A stretch of 64,000 nt of DNA from Myxocyprinus asiaticus (taxonomy: Eukaryota > Chordata > Actinopteri > Cypriniformes > Catostomidae), in NCBI RefSeq assembly GCF_019703515.2, contig NC_059358.1, forward strand, positions 50,397,094 to 50,461,093, given 5' to 3'. Each line of letters opens with the position of its first letter. The stretch's first letter is position 1. The position numbers and the translations under genes are program-made. This document shows, piece after piece, positions 44,337 to 55,695 of this stretch. The notes below the pieces were generated by a model. It did not search any database and had not been told where the DNA came from. It saw nothing but the letters and a program-made list of their open reading frames with translations.

Positions 44337-46394
44337 AACAATAACTTATAAACCTTTAAAGACAGACCTACAGTGAGCACTGAGGTTGTTCATCATGGTA
44401 TATGCTCCTGTTGAAGCCATCAGTCCATGTTATTTTAACTTTTAACATTTTTTAGAAATCGTGTTTAATAGCACAATTCCTGGTAAAGAATCCTCCTCCA
44501 ATCAGCGAATCTTGGCAAACAAAGTGCACCAAAAGTGCTCTGCGGCGACCGGCCACTCCCATGACACATTGTGAATGATGTAATCAAGCCAGTCTCCCTA
44601 CAGTTTCAAACTACTTATATATTTGTAAATATCTGAATATTTTTCAATTATCTTAAAATATATTGTTTCTGTTGTTGTTATAATCAACAAAAATATATAT
44701 TTTTCATCTTTTTTAATCAATTATGTCATTCACAATGCTCCATGGGATTGTAGTTCACGTCCTGATGAAAGACGCTAAATACACAGGAGTTGTAAGCCTT
44801 TTGCCTTTTTGTCTGATTTCCATATATTTTTATGCTTCAAATTTTTCAAAGTTTGTAATGTGAATCACCTCGGAGTTGATTGGTTTGGTTCATGGCTTAC
44901 AACACTTTTATGAAGGATTTGATGAAATCCATATGGAAGAAATGAATGGGAAATATACATCCAGGTCAAAGATGGCTGAAAAAGTGGATGGGCACTGTCG
45001 CACACTATAAACCAATATTAATGTATTTTTTACTCTTATTTCTGTTACAATTGGACCTTGTTTGAAGTTTAAGACCCATATGCAGAGTTTTTGGCCCTCT
45101 CATTTCATGTGGCTGTTTTCACATCCTGAAGGGTCTGATGTATCTTCCGTGGTCACTCATGATAATGCTGCTGGGCCTCCCAGTCCAACCTCCACACTTA
45201 TGTTTACATGCAGATCATTTTCTTCTGTTAAGGTCCATATTCCGGTTTAACCTTCATTCTGAACAAGATTTTTACATGCTTCAAAGCTATAGACCTTATT
45301 TAAAGTAGCACCATCTTTGATTTTTGACAGGAATGTAAACGAGGCTGTGAGGGATAGACTTACAGTCTCTTTAATGGAATGCACTGTTTAAAGCTGTATA
45401 AAACTCCTAGATCACATCTGATTTTCCACAACTCATTATTTTTTTTTATTTATTTTTTTTTGTAGGTTTGCAATGAATGGATTGAGTTTTTTGTCTACTA
45501 TTTTTTTCTTTTCTTTTTTGGAAACATATTTTTTCAATGTTTTGTTACTTTAAACCACAGTACATCCCACTGAAGAGACTGTACATCTATCATCACAGCC
45601 TTGTTGATATTGCTGTCAAAAATTAAGGATGGTGCTACTATGACTGATTTCCATTGGGATATTCCTTGGGATATTGGGATGTACAAGTAATCAGCATATT
45701 CTGCATGAATTAAGACATGTGTGTTATTCACCTGCTATTGTCCTCTAGAAATATTGGAGATGCTTGTTCTTGCCATTTATTATGCTGCATTTTAGTAATC
45801 TTTACCAATAATTTTAATCAACTCATTAATTGTCATTCATGACCTCAACAACAATATACAAGAGTGCAATGAATTGAAAAATTTAGGTCATGAGATTCTC
45901 ACAAATATTTGTATGATAATGTTTCTTTTGATGTTTAGAAAATGTTATTTAAAAATGTATTTGTCTCCTCCTTGCTCCAAAAATGTTTCTTCTAAAGATT
46001 TTTCCAAAATCACCCAGAAATACCTTGGTTGGAAATGTGCAGATATAAATGAATGTTTAATTATGGTGGATACTCTTAATAATAGTTATAATTTGTAATA
46101 AAAATTTTACATGACCCAAAATTCTAATTTATTCAGGCATATCACAAGGGTGGGAATGAGAATTTGGGGTTCCAGAAAATTCACGTAGAAGGAATCGGCA
46201 TCAGCAAACTGAATATTGCCATATTCTAAAAAATATAGAAATATTATAAGTGCATGCAACATAGTCACTAAAAGCCCAGGAGCATGTTTATATAGACCAG
46301 GCTTCCAATCTAAATTCTAGTGTAGTAGATTTTAATTAGACCTGTGGGTGGACAGAAGGTGATGCTGGCTCTGTATGCTTCATGGAGTGCTGCT
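44337..46394 (+). other. nfatc1: nfatc1 intron, no gene
   Basis: AT-rich, with T-runs near 45430-45530. Nothing recognisable. Confidence 0.5.
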
Positions 46395-46805
46395 TTGAAT
46401 GTTCACTACATGACCAAACGTATGCAGATACTGCCTTATAAGTAACAGGTCTGGCCATTTCAGCTACACCCATTACTAGCAAATCCTTGAAATCATGAAA
46501 TCTCCATAGACTTTTTATAATATATGATTAGTAGAATGGGAGGTACCTTTTATCTCCTGTTCCAGTATGACAGTGCCTATGTGCACAAAGCAAGGTGAAT
46601 AAAGAAATGGTTTACTAAGTCTGGTGTGGAAGAAATTGACTGACCTGCATAAAGCCCAGACCTGAGCAACTCTGAACACTTTTGTGATGAATTGGAACAC
46701 TACCTATGAGCCATGTCCCTCTGCCCAATATCAGTGCCTGTCTTTACTGTTGCTCTTGTGTCTGAATGGGAGCAAATCCTTAAACCCATGCCAACAATCA
46801 TGCCA
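46395..46805. mobile_element. Internally deleted Tc1/mariner-like repeat
   Basis: Starts CACTACATGACCAAACGTATG, close to the terminus of a common fish repeat. The interior contains GTTCCAGTATGACAGTGCCT, CTGGTGTGGAAGAAATTGAC and CCCAGACCTGAGC-ACTCTG, blocks of the same family. About half the usual length seems to be missing. The superfamily label is tentative. Confidence 0.5.
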
Positions 46806-47300
46806 CGGTCGAAATCACTGAGATAACTTTTTTTCCCCATTCTGATGGTTGATGTGAACATTAACTGAAGCTCCTGACCCGTATCTGCATGGTGTTATGC
46901 ACTGCACTGGTGCCACACAATTGGCTCATTAGATAATCGCATGGATGATTGTTGGTGCTAGATGGGCTGGTTTGAGTATTTCTGTAACTGCTGATCTCTT
47001 GGGATTTTCACACACACAACAGTCTCTAGAATTTACTCAAAATGGTGCCAATAACGAAAAACATCCAGTAAACAGCAATTCTGCAGATGGAAATGCTTTG
47101 TTGATAAGAGAGGTCAACAGAGAATGGCCAGACTGGTTCGAACTGACAAAATCTGTGGTAATTCAGATAATCGCTCTGTACAATTGTGGTGAGAAGAATA
47201 TCATCCCAGAATGCTATTCTGAGATGCAGGTTGGCGCTGTTTTGGCGGCACGAGGGGGACCTACACAGTATTAGGCAGGTGGTTTTAATGTTGTGGCTGA
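46805..47300 (-). mobile_element. Common teleost repeat (CCACCTGCCTAATA family)
   Basis: The minus strand begins near 47300 with ATCAGCCACAACATTAAAAC then CACCTGCCTAATACTGTG and runs to about 46805. I recognise it as a short, high-copy fish repeat derived from a DNA transposon. The 109-codon + strand ORF at 46945-47274 lies entirely inside it and is not a gene. Confidence 0.55.
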
Positions 47301-47303
47301 TCG

Positions 47304-47308
<5 letters not shown>

Positions 47309-47339
<31 letters not shown>
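47309..47339. repeat. (TA)n microsatellite
   Basis: Uninterrupted TA run directly after the repeat end. Confidence 0.95.
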
Positions 47340-47342
<3 letters not shown>

Positions 47343-48454
47343 AAATGGATCTTTAAAATGTCTACATAAATAGAAAATAATGTAATAAAATATATTCTGT
47401 TATTTTTTTATGTTTTATTTTTCAAATTTTAAACTGATGATGCAACAAATGATTGAACAGGATTCATCACTTCTATGCTGAAATTTTATGAGACATGACT
47501 GGCTGTCAAACACATATTGAGCTACACATGAACCACACATACTGTATGCATTTTCTCAAACACTTACTGAGTCTAAATATGTACAACAATAATACAGAAT
47601 ATCAGTAGTACCAATGGCAGTATGGCTATAGTTTACTTCCATGTTGCTTCTTCATCGAATAGCAATGTCAAATCACTGAAACAACAGCGCCACCTTGAGG
47701 AACAAATGAATGTGTATTTGAACTGATACAGTATATCATACTAAAACATACTGATACTGATATATAGGGTCTTTCCCACTGGCGGTACTAAAGCCCGTTT
47801 TAGGTACTTTTCCCGAGGTCTAGTGCTTTTCGTCGCTTTCGCACCTAAGGAACTAGTTCCTCGAAGTCGTTTTAGGGGACATTTTTAGCTCCTACTCCAG
47901 GGTAGATACTTTTGGGGCATTTAGGGACTGTGGGAGGTGCTGCAGCCTGTGATTAGTCAAAATCCTGCATTGAGAAAGGAGAGGAGCTCCATAGCCGCCA
48001 TAGTAAACAAACTAGCTGCTAGCCTGCTACTCAGAGAACTGCACTAATTTTACAATTCCCTTAACAGAAATAACATATAACAAACAAAGTATCCAAAGAG
48101 AATCACCCGTTTCACATACGTACATGTGTATGTGTGTGTGAGTTCATCAGGAGTTTTCATCGCATCTGTACTGTGTGACTATACAGAAAATAAAATTATT
48201 TCTGGATTACGACATCAGCTTTTTCCTGGGATGACGGATATAAATAATCAGATAAATCATGGTGGATGGCTGTGGCCATCAGCAGAGCTGACTGGACTGA
48301 GGAGAACATTATTACATGTTTGTTATTAACTCATATCATTATAATAATTGTATAGCTAAGAATATGTCTGTATTTACGATGGTTTTGTGTCGTACTTTAG
48401 TTTAATCATCTAATCTGTCTAAAAATAATATTTGTAAACAAGAGGATTGGTCTA
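47340..48454 (+). other. nfatc1: nfatc1 intron
   Basis: About 47768-48350 starts GGGTCTTTCCCACTGGCGGT and contains self-complementary blocks (AAGGAACTAGTTCCT); it looks like one end of a DNA-transposon MITE whose family I cannot name. No gene. Confidence 0.45.
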
Positions 48455-48633
48455 TGTGGTGATGGGGGCATGGCCGAATGATGACTGTTGAGAGCGAGGC
48501 TGAGAGAGTCAGTACGGTAAGGGTTGACACCTGTGGGAAATCACCTCTAACAGCTGTTTTATGTTTGCAGTGAGAGCGGAGAGGGATTTAAAGGGCAATC
48601 CAGACCCAGAGAGAGAGCGACACATGATCCTGA

Positions 48634-48674
<41 letters not shown>

Positions 48675-48785
48675 TCTGCTGGAAAACAAGAGCTTTGTGA
48701 TACACTGGAGCGTGTAAAAAGATATACATCATCTGTTCACCTGGCCCCGCTTCCTCCTTCGTCCAAGAGCTAGAGACTTGTCACA
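48455..48785 (+). repeat. 5' LTR of the Gmr1-like element
   Basis: 331 bp. It contains a (TG)n tract at 48637-48670 that is longer than in the other LTR, and ends CTAGAGACTTGTCACA. Confidence 0.9.
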
Positions 48786-49200
48786 GTGGTGCCAAAACCC
48801 AGGAATTTGTTTGTAGGAAGGAAACATCATCATCGAGTTCTCGCTGCTGGCCGAACTATTCAAGTTGAGCATCCAGGCTCAACATCAGTCCCTGCTTGTG
48901 GAACAGTATCGGCAATTCCAGTCAATGTCTTCTCCCGACAGCTCCATGACGCCTGCCAAGGGTGGATGCTGGCTGAAGATCGCGACACTGAGGAGCTACT
49001 CGATCTGGTGGTACTGGAGCAGTTCATCGCCCAGCTACTGAAAGGGACAGCAGAGTGGGTCCAGTGCCACCAACCGGCGTCGCTGGATGGGGCGATCCAG
49101 CTGACTGAGGACCATATGGTGGCATATCCGGGTGCTGGCGAGCCCCACAATGGAGGTCGAGACATTGGTCCGGGACCCCGATGCACCTCAGGCCGCCTCC
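48786..49200 (+). pseudogene. Gag with SCAN-like domain
   Basis: Open over 163 codons from 48786 in one frame. Residues ~50-113 read RQLHDACQGWMLAEDRDTEE then LLDLVVLEQFIAQLLKGTAE and WVQCHQPASLDGAIQLTEDH. This matches the SCAN fold pattern (C-x2-W, E-LL-LVVLEQF, W(V)-x-Q-P, A-x-L-ED). SCAN domains of vertebrate zinc-finger proteins are held to derive from the capsid of such elements. The part before residue 45 and after 115 is out of frame. Confidence 0.75.
48787..48804 (+). promoter_or_regulatory. Primer-binding site for minus-strand DNA
   Basis: TGGTGCCAAAACCCAGGA, one base after the LTR, has the TGG start and GC-rich body expected of a site complementary to a tRNA 3' end. The tRNA is not assigned. 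Confidence 0.65.
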
Positions 49201-49204
49201 GATC

Positions 49205-49560
49205 GAGCAGGAGCGTACCAGATACTGGTGCGTATAAAGCGGGGTACATATCAAGCCTTGGTGGATTCAGATTGTAATCAAACCTCCATTCACCAAAGCT
49301 TGATTCCGAGGCTTTGGATATAAGCCAGTGGGTGAAGGTAAGGTGTGTGCATGGGGATATTCATGATTACCCATTAGTGATGGTCATCATTCAATTTCGG
49401 GGACAAAAGCATAGTGTCGAGGCTGCGGTTAGTCCCCGCCTCACCCATCCACTAATCTTGGGTACAAATTGTCTGGCATTTACTACGTTATTGAGGGAAA
49501 TTTGTGTGGATGGTCCTGTAATAAAGTGTCTCGGTGTGGTTGGCTGGGGAGGTGGAGCTG
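49205..49560 (+). pseudogene. Gmr1-like element protease region
   Basis: In the frame of 49132-49323 the text is ILVRIKRGTYQALVDSDCNQ then TSIHQSLIPR. VDS at 49261-49269 is the retropepsin active-site position, but the Gly after it is replaced by Asp (DSD). A frame change near 49315 leads into VRCVHGDIHDYPLVMVIIQF and LILGTNCLAF, the C-terminal half of the protease. Confidence 0.7.
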
Positions 49561-49839
49561 GGCTGTCTATGTCAGCTCCGCATCAGGATGATGCAAGGGA
49601 GGGGGAAGTCTCGGCTTCCCCAGCCCTTAGAGGATTCCCTGCAGGGGATTTCCATCTGGAGCAGATGCGAGACAAGACCCTTAGGCATGCCTTTGACCAC
49701 GTGAAAGTGATTGATAGTCAGCGCCTCCAGCCAGACGTTACACTCGCATATCTGTATTTTTCAATTATCAAGGATTGGTTGTATCGAGTGACACAGGATG
49801 TCCAGACAAAGGAAGATAAAACCCAATTGTTAGAACCGA

Positions 49840-50690
49840 AGAGCCGGCGGGAAATGTTATTCCAGACAGCTCATTATAATCCAATGGTGGGTCACTTAGG
49901 GCAAGAAAAAACACTGAACCATCTAATGGCCCGTTTCTATTGACCCGGCATTCACGGGGATGTCCACAGGTCGTGTGTGGTTTGCTGTGAATATCAGCTG
50001 GTGAATCCACCAACCTCCCCAAGAGTGCCATTACACCCCCTTCCATTGATCGAGGTCCCCTTCGAACGAATTGGTATAGACCTCGTTGGGCCATTAGAGC
50101 GGACAGCACATGGGCATCATTTTGTGTTGGTTCTGATGGATTACGCACCGCGCTATCCGGAAGCAGAGCCTCTGGGCAACATCTCAGCATGTAGTATTGC
50201 GGAGGCACTCTTCAGAATAATCTCCCATGTGGGGATTCCGAAAGAAATCCTCACTGATCAAGGCACAACGTTTATGTCAAGCACACTATGCGAACTGTAC
50301 AAATTACTGGGGATTAAATCGACGTCCTACGGGAAAATTGGGAGGAAGGACCTTCAAACAGCAAAAACGAAATTCAATACGTTCTTGACCTGAGAGCAAA
50401 ACTCCACACACTGGGGCAATTAACACAGGAGAATTTGCTCCAGGCTCAAGAACGTCAAAGCCGGCTGTGTAGTAGGGGTACTCGGATATGGGAATTTGCA
50501 CCGGGAGATAAAGTTCTTGTATTACTCCCCGCATTGAGCTCTAAATTACTCGTCAAGTGGCAAGGACCCTTTGAGGTCACACGGCAAGTCGGGGAAATCG
50601 ATTATGAGGTTAAACGAACAGATAGAGGTGGAGCAAATCAGATATACCACCTCAATCTCCTAAAACCATGGAGAGAGGCAGTCCACGTGA
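49840..50690 (+). pseudogene. Gmr1-like element integrase
   Basis: The zinc-binding domain reads HYNPMVGHLGQEKTLNHLMA (H-x-H) with CVVCCEYQ after an in-frame TGA at 49941. The catalytic core has FERIGIDLVGPLERTAHGHH (first Asp) and EILTDQGTTFMSS (second Asp). The expected Glu block is lost in a frame change near 50330. The C-terminal part (FAPGDKVLVLLP, LVKWQGPFEVTRQVGEIDYE) is the GPF/Y module with the GPF triplet. All of it lies upstream of RT. Confidence 0.85.
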
Positions 50691-50799
50691 CTTTGGTGAT
50701 GGTGGTTCCGGAGAGGGAGGAGCTTGGACCGGAAGTGAACTTAAAAGCCACCGATCGAGTCACTTGCGGAGACCACCTCTCACCATCACAAGTCACGGA

Positions 50800-51320
50800 G
50801 GTTGCCAGGTTGCAAGGAGAATTCTTCGACATGTTCTCGTCTCTTGCTGGTCGTATGAATCTCATAGAGCACCATATTGAAACAACCCCAGTGGTAGTGG
50901 TACACAGCCGTCCCTACCGATTACCCAAACACAAAAAAAGTGGTTCGGGAAGAATTAAAGGCCATGCTGGAGATGGGGGTAATAGAAGAATCCCACAGTG
51001 ACTAGGCCAGCACAGTGGTGTTGGTTCTGAAGAGTGACAGCTCGGTCCGGTTCTGTGTGGATTATTGAAAAGTCAACGCGGTGTCAAAGTTTAATGTGTA
51101 CCCTATTCCCCGGATTGATGAACTGCTCGATCGGTTAGGCGCGACTTGCTTTTATTCGACACTGGATTTGACCAAGGGATATTGGCAGATCCCCTTAACT
51201 CCCATGTCCTATGAAAAAATTGCATTTTCCATACCATTTGGCTTACAGTATCTGGGCTTCCACTTGGGTCATGGACAGGTGCAGCCCCAAAATGATAAGA
51301 CCGCAGCGATTGCAGCCTGA
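50800..51320 (+). pseudogene. Gmr1-like element reverse transcriptase, catalytic core deleted
   Basis: LQGEFFDMFSSLAGRMNLIE and HHIETTPVVVVHSRPYRLPK (50800-50935) open RT. After frame breaks, SSVRFCVDY-like text and YPIPRIDELLDRLGATCFYS then TLDLTKGYWQIPLTP carry the first catalytic Asp region. At about 51250, PFGLQ jumps directly to YLGFHLGHG, so the block containing the Y/F-x-DD pair is deleted. This RT cannot polymerise. Confidence 0.85.
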
Positions 51321-51382
51321 CCGAGACCTAAGACCAAAAAGGAGGTGAGACAGTTCCTGGGGCTGGCTATTATCGGAGGTTT

Positions 51383-51898
51383 GTGCCTAATTATTCGACC
51401 GTCACCAGCCCGCTGACTGATCTTATTAAAAAGGGGGAACTAGATCCGGTCCAGTGGATGGAGCCGTGTCAGCAGGCATTCACCCAAGTGAAAGCTGCAC
51501 TTTACGGCGGGCCATTATTGCAATTTCCTGACTTTACTCTCCCTTTTATCTTGAAGACGGACACATTGGACAGGGGGTTGGGAGCGGTACTGTCCCAGAT
51601 GGTGGAGGGGGAGGAATGCCTTGTGCTGTACATTAGTCGCAAGCGCTCGATGAGAGAGACTAAGTACAGCACTGTACAGTGTTTGGCCATCAAGTGGGCG
51701 GTCCTCACCCTGCGATACTGTCTGTTGGGACATGCTTTCACCCTCTGTTCAGACCACACCCCGCTCCAGTGGCTCCATTGCATGAAGGATGCCAACGCAC
51801 GGATCACCCGTTGGTATCTAGCTCTTCAGCCGTTTAAGTTCGAGGTGGTCCACAGGCCGGGTGGCACAAATGGCTGTTGCGGATTTCCTCTCCAGTAA
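51383..51898 (+). pseudogene. Gmr1-like element RNase H
   Basis: 171 codons. LTDLIKKGELDPVQWMEPCQ and QAFTQVKAAL connect RT to RNase H. FILKTDTLDRGLGAVLSQMV (first Asp), ETKYSTVQCLAIKWAVLTLR (Glu) and FTLCSDHTPLQWL (Asp) are the RNase H catalytic blocks. The final HRPG block is followed by a frameshift and stop at 51896-51898. No integrase follows; the 3' LTR begins 59 bp later. Confidence 0.88.
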
Positions 51899-51957
51899 TG
51901 GGGGGTAGTAAGTGACAGGCCGGATGGCTCCCTGGCCTGAGTCGGGCGATGGGAGTA

Positions 51958-52286
51958 TGTGGTGATGGGGGCATGGCTGAGCTACGTCTATGGAGAGCGA
52001 GGCCAAGAGAGTGAGTACAATAAGGGTTTACACCTGTGGGAAATCACCTCTAACAGCTGTTTTGTGTTTACAGTGAGAGCAGAGAGAGATTTAAATGGCA
52101 GTCCAGACCGCCGGAGGGGAGAGAGAGAGAGACACACAATCCTGACTGTATGTGTGTGTGTGTGTGTTTTGTCTGCTGGAAAGCAAGAGCTTTGTGATAC
52201 ACTGGAGCATGTAAAAATAAAGATTTACATTGACTGTTCACCTGGCCTTGCTTCCTCCTTCATCCAAGAGCTAGAGACTTGTCACA
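51958..52286 (+). repeat. 3' LTR of the Gmr1-like element
   Basis: 329 bp, direct repeat of 48455-48785, with a shorter (TG)n tract near 52150-52168 and an AATAAA at about 52217 (GTAAAAATAAAGA), which the 5' LTR lacks. Confidence 0.9.
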
Positions 52287-52348
52287 ATCTATTACATATG
52301 TAGGGTCACTAATAACCCAATACACTTTTGGTTGTAATTACTTTGGTA

Positions 52349-52420
<72 letters not shown>

Positions 52421-53059
52421 TATTTATTTTTATTTATTTATTTATTTTATTTTATTGTTTCACTGTTCATAAGAGAAAGGTTGAGGAATATTTAAGAGGT
52501 GAGGGCATAACTCATCCAAAAAAATTTATGTGGTAAACATAGTGGAATGAGGTTTAGGAAATTTTACAGCAGATGTGTGATTTACCAGCCTAACACATGG
52601 AACAAATATTGGGCAAATAATGTGTTAGTATAATCCATAAGTGACGGATGGATTTGTGCCAAAATCCTGTAAAAGTTTGATTGGATGTGCAGTGTTTTCT
52701 CCTCCCTTTTAAAAGTTGAGAAGCTTGTTTATTTTGCTATAATACCTCTGCACATTATATAGTAATACATGATATGGTTAGTTACATTTTTATTTGCATT
52801 TAGCATTGTTTTTCCCTGCGGTACACAACCCTATCAGAACAGACCTGTGAACCATTTTTGGATGACACCCATCAGTCAACAGTCACTGAACTAAATTATG
52901 TGTGTGAGCTAACATGATGTGTCTCATTGGTCTCAATTGGTCACTGATCTTTTGATATGTTTACTGGTTAATCTATTCCAATGTAAGGGCTTTAACTTAA
53001 CAGGTAGTGCTCACCACTAAGTATTAATGTGGAGTCTTTTGTGCTTTTTGTCTTCACAG
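52287..53059 (+). other. nfatc1: End of the nfatc1 terminal intron
   Basis: Contains an (AT)n tract at 52352-52416, then unmarked sequence. TTTTTGTCTTCACAG at 53045-53059 is a good 3' splice site. Confidence 0.65.
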
Positions 53060-53115
53060 TAAACGAGATTATAAGAAATGATTTGTCAAGCATCTCAGCT
53101 CCCAGTCACACATAG
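53060..53115 (+). CDS. nfatc1: nfatc1 last coding exon (C-terminus)
   Basis: After TTCACAG, the first two bases complete the Val codon left by the 19806 donor, giving DD-V. The exon then reads NEIIRNDLSSISAPSHT and a TAG at 53113-53115. VNEIIRNDLSS is the conserved NFATC1 C-terminus, so this assignment is firm despite only 56 coding bases. It lies 33.25 kb from the previous exon. The C-terminal motif belongs to the second transactivation domain of long NFATC1 isoforms. The 3' UTR follows without another intron that I can see. Confidence 0.95.
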
Positions 53116-54310
53116 ATTCCCATCCAGATGAAGAGAGGAACTTTGAACATCTCATGGACCTGGACTGGATCTAACTGAACTGGAAATGAAAGGGGGTATT
53201 TACACTTGGTCACTTCATGTGTTTTTACTGATTGGATAGTTATCTGATCATGCAAAGACCAAGTGTAAATGCCCTTCAAGATCAATTAAAGACAGATAGT
53301 GCCGCATTCCAAGTGGAACTTTGTATGAATGTGTCTGGTTGTTCAAGCCACATATGTAAACTTTACTCCTCCCAAACGGCACTACGTCAGCATAGAGAAA
53401 AATTTAAAAATGCATGAAGTGCAAATGCCCCCAAACTCATGACCAAACATCTCGTGTGAACAGCCATAAATCCAAAGTCTATAATCTAACACCTCATGTA
53501 AAAAAAAAATATATATATATATATATTTTATTATTTGTTCTTGCCTTAAATGTAATTGCTCTTCCAAAGACTAAAGGAGGCTGTTTGTGTGACTGCAGAG
53601 TTTGCACATGTGTTTTCTGGTATGCAGGATAAAGGTGGTTTGGCATGTCGGTCCACTATCAGTGGTGCCTTGTATCAAGCTTAGAGCCACATGAAGTTTA
53701 CCATCTACCGTGAAGTCAAACAAATCAGCTGACCTTTGCGTTTAATCAAAAGTTTGCTTGAGACACATTTTGGACAGTGATGATTGAAAATACTTTTAAA
53801 ATGCCACTTATAACCAAATATAATGATTTCTCTGGAATGCTACTTAAACTGTTGCTAGAACGCTCTAGATATGTCTTACCTCACTATTGCTTTAGTTTCT
53901 CCACTGCATTTGTACTCTACACTTCTACCTCCCTTTTGCCTTACTGCTCTCTGCCTTTCTTTTACATATGAATTTTATTACCTGATGTTTTTATTCAGAC
54001 ATTATATAACTCATGTAGATTTATACACATGCAATCATATCTCCATTGTAGTTAACTAATGTGTACACTTACTTAAAATTCCTGATCTTGCTTGACCTGT
54101 GCATATGTAAACTTTATCTCTCAAACAACAATAAGGTTTGAATGAGCTGAATTGTGAAATGGCTGTTTGAAATATTCAGTTAATTCTGTTGTTCAATGCT
54201 GTTTGACCTGAATACATGAATGTGTGACTTTAATATGAAATATTTATGAAATTCATGTTGTATGTTTGCAGTAGGCTTTCAATAAACATATATGCAATAA
54301 AAAACAATAA
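53116..54310 (+). other. nfatc1: nfatc1 3' untranslated region
   Basis: About 1.2 kb from the stop codon to the AATAAA pair. It includes an A/AT run at 53501-53530 and an ATTTA motif near 54242. Short ORFs within it are untranslated-region noise. Confidence 0.75.
54281..54301 (+). terminator. nfatc1: nfatc1 polyadenylation signals
   Basis: AATAAA at 54281-54286 and again at 54296-54301. They are the first strong pair downstream of the stop and precede AT-rich DNA. Cleavage would be expected about 15-30 bases later. Confidence 0.75.
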
Positions 54311-55667
54311 TACATTATCATTCGAAATTCATATTGCAATACTTATTTTATATATATTTTTTCATAATGCTGTTTTTACTATGATATGATCAATAAATCA
54401 TTACATGCACCTTCATGAGTCCATGGAAATCTCTATCAATATTAAATCTGTTGAAACAACTGACTATTGACTGTTTATGAAGTGATTTGCTGACTGATCA
54501 ATAAATGATTCACTAATAAATAAATGATTCGCTTTTATCAGTGGAATAGGTAGGTCAGTTATCCAAATATTGGGCTTAATTTTTCATCATTATTTAGGAT
54601 TTATTCATAATTATTTTACTAAATATGCTAAATACATAAATACAAATGGATGTACAATTTCCACCTGGGGAGTATTGACAGAAACAATACATCAGGTTTA
54701 ACATTCACTGCCTCACAAATTGAATTCTGGATAAGAAATAAATGTGTAATTGGAGAAGAAAAGAACAACAATTAACTTTTTCTGCTCATATGTAAACACA
54801 CAATTATGAATAATGACACCGAAAACGACTCTGCAACCTGAACTTTGTTAAAGTGTGCACTGTTTTCCTCAGTGTCACATGCTCCACGTCATCTGTAACA
54901 CATTGCGTATTATAAAAGTCATTGTAATCTATTGTTATATTCAGTAATCAATGCATCATTTTTTCATTTATTTTCATTAATAGATTAATTTTTATGCCTC
55001 ATACATAAATATTAAGGGTAAAACGTCTAAAATATATGCCACTGGCATTGTTGGGGCCAAGAAACATAAATGGAGTAAAAGCATTTAGTGATAACACTAA
55101 AAATTTATTTTGAGATCATGTCACCAACTCACATACAAACATTGTTTGACATGCTGATATGTCCCATTCATGTTTCTTTGTCTCCAACCCACAAAAATTT
55201 CCCTGTGTCAGACTCAGCAATAAAATCACAAAGAATAAGAGGTTCATAAGGACTATGAATAACATTTAAGCTTAGCATAAAGTATGGGTACCTGACAATT
55301 TATGAGATTAATTGTTTGTTGTGTATACTTGCAGTAAAATTATCAGAAAAATCTGACAACAGTGGTGTCATAAAATGGGCTTTTTAGCTCAGATCACGCT
55401 AAAAACGCAATTTTTCAGGCTGGTCCAGCTAATACGCATACACATTCCCGAGTTGACTGACAGGCGATGTCTGTATCTAAGGTCTGCACCTTTTACCTGT
55501 CATGCGGGACTTTTTTCATCCACCATATTGGGCGTTCCAATTTCTTCCAATTTTAAGTAGGCAAGTTCAAAAAGTGGAGGTATTGGGACAGGGCCATTGT
55601 TTCTGGCGCTGCGCCGGATGTAACTCAGCTAGCGGAGACAAAACATGGAAGTGATCGTGCATATTAG
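54311..55667. other. Intergenic, no gene
   Basis: AT-rich with repeated ATAAATGATT-like words around 54490-54540. No coding exon or named element was recognised. Confidence 0.5.
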
Positions 55668-55695
55668 CCTATTGACCTGTTTCATGTGACATCAC
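55668..55695 (+). repeat. Inverted-repeat arm, left of LINE copy 2
   Basis: CCTATTGACCTGTTTCATGT then GACATCAC. Its reverse complement, with one indel and one mismatch, is at 59635-59661. See the finding on the enclosing element. Confidence 0.8.

Larger units (their letters stand above)
48455..52286 (+). mobile_element. Ty3/gypsy-type LTR retrotransposon, integrase before RT (Gmr1-like)
   Basis: LTRs at 48455-48785 and 51958-52286 (TGTGGTGATGGGGGCATGG ... GACTTGTCACA). Flanks GTCTA and ATCTA agree at 4 of 5. Order inside: primer site, SCAN-like Gag, protease, integrase, GPF/Y-like module, RT, RNase H. Integrase lies upstream of RT, opposite to ordinary gypsy elements and as described for the Gmr1 group. 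Stops, frameshifts and an RT deletion make it inactive. Confidence 0.88.

Noticed and set aside
46945..47274. 109-codon + strand ORF
   Set aside because: Entirely inside a high-copy teleost repeat read in antisense.
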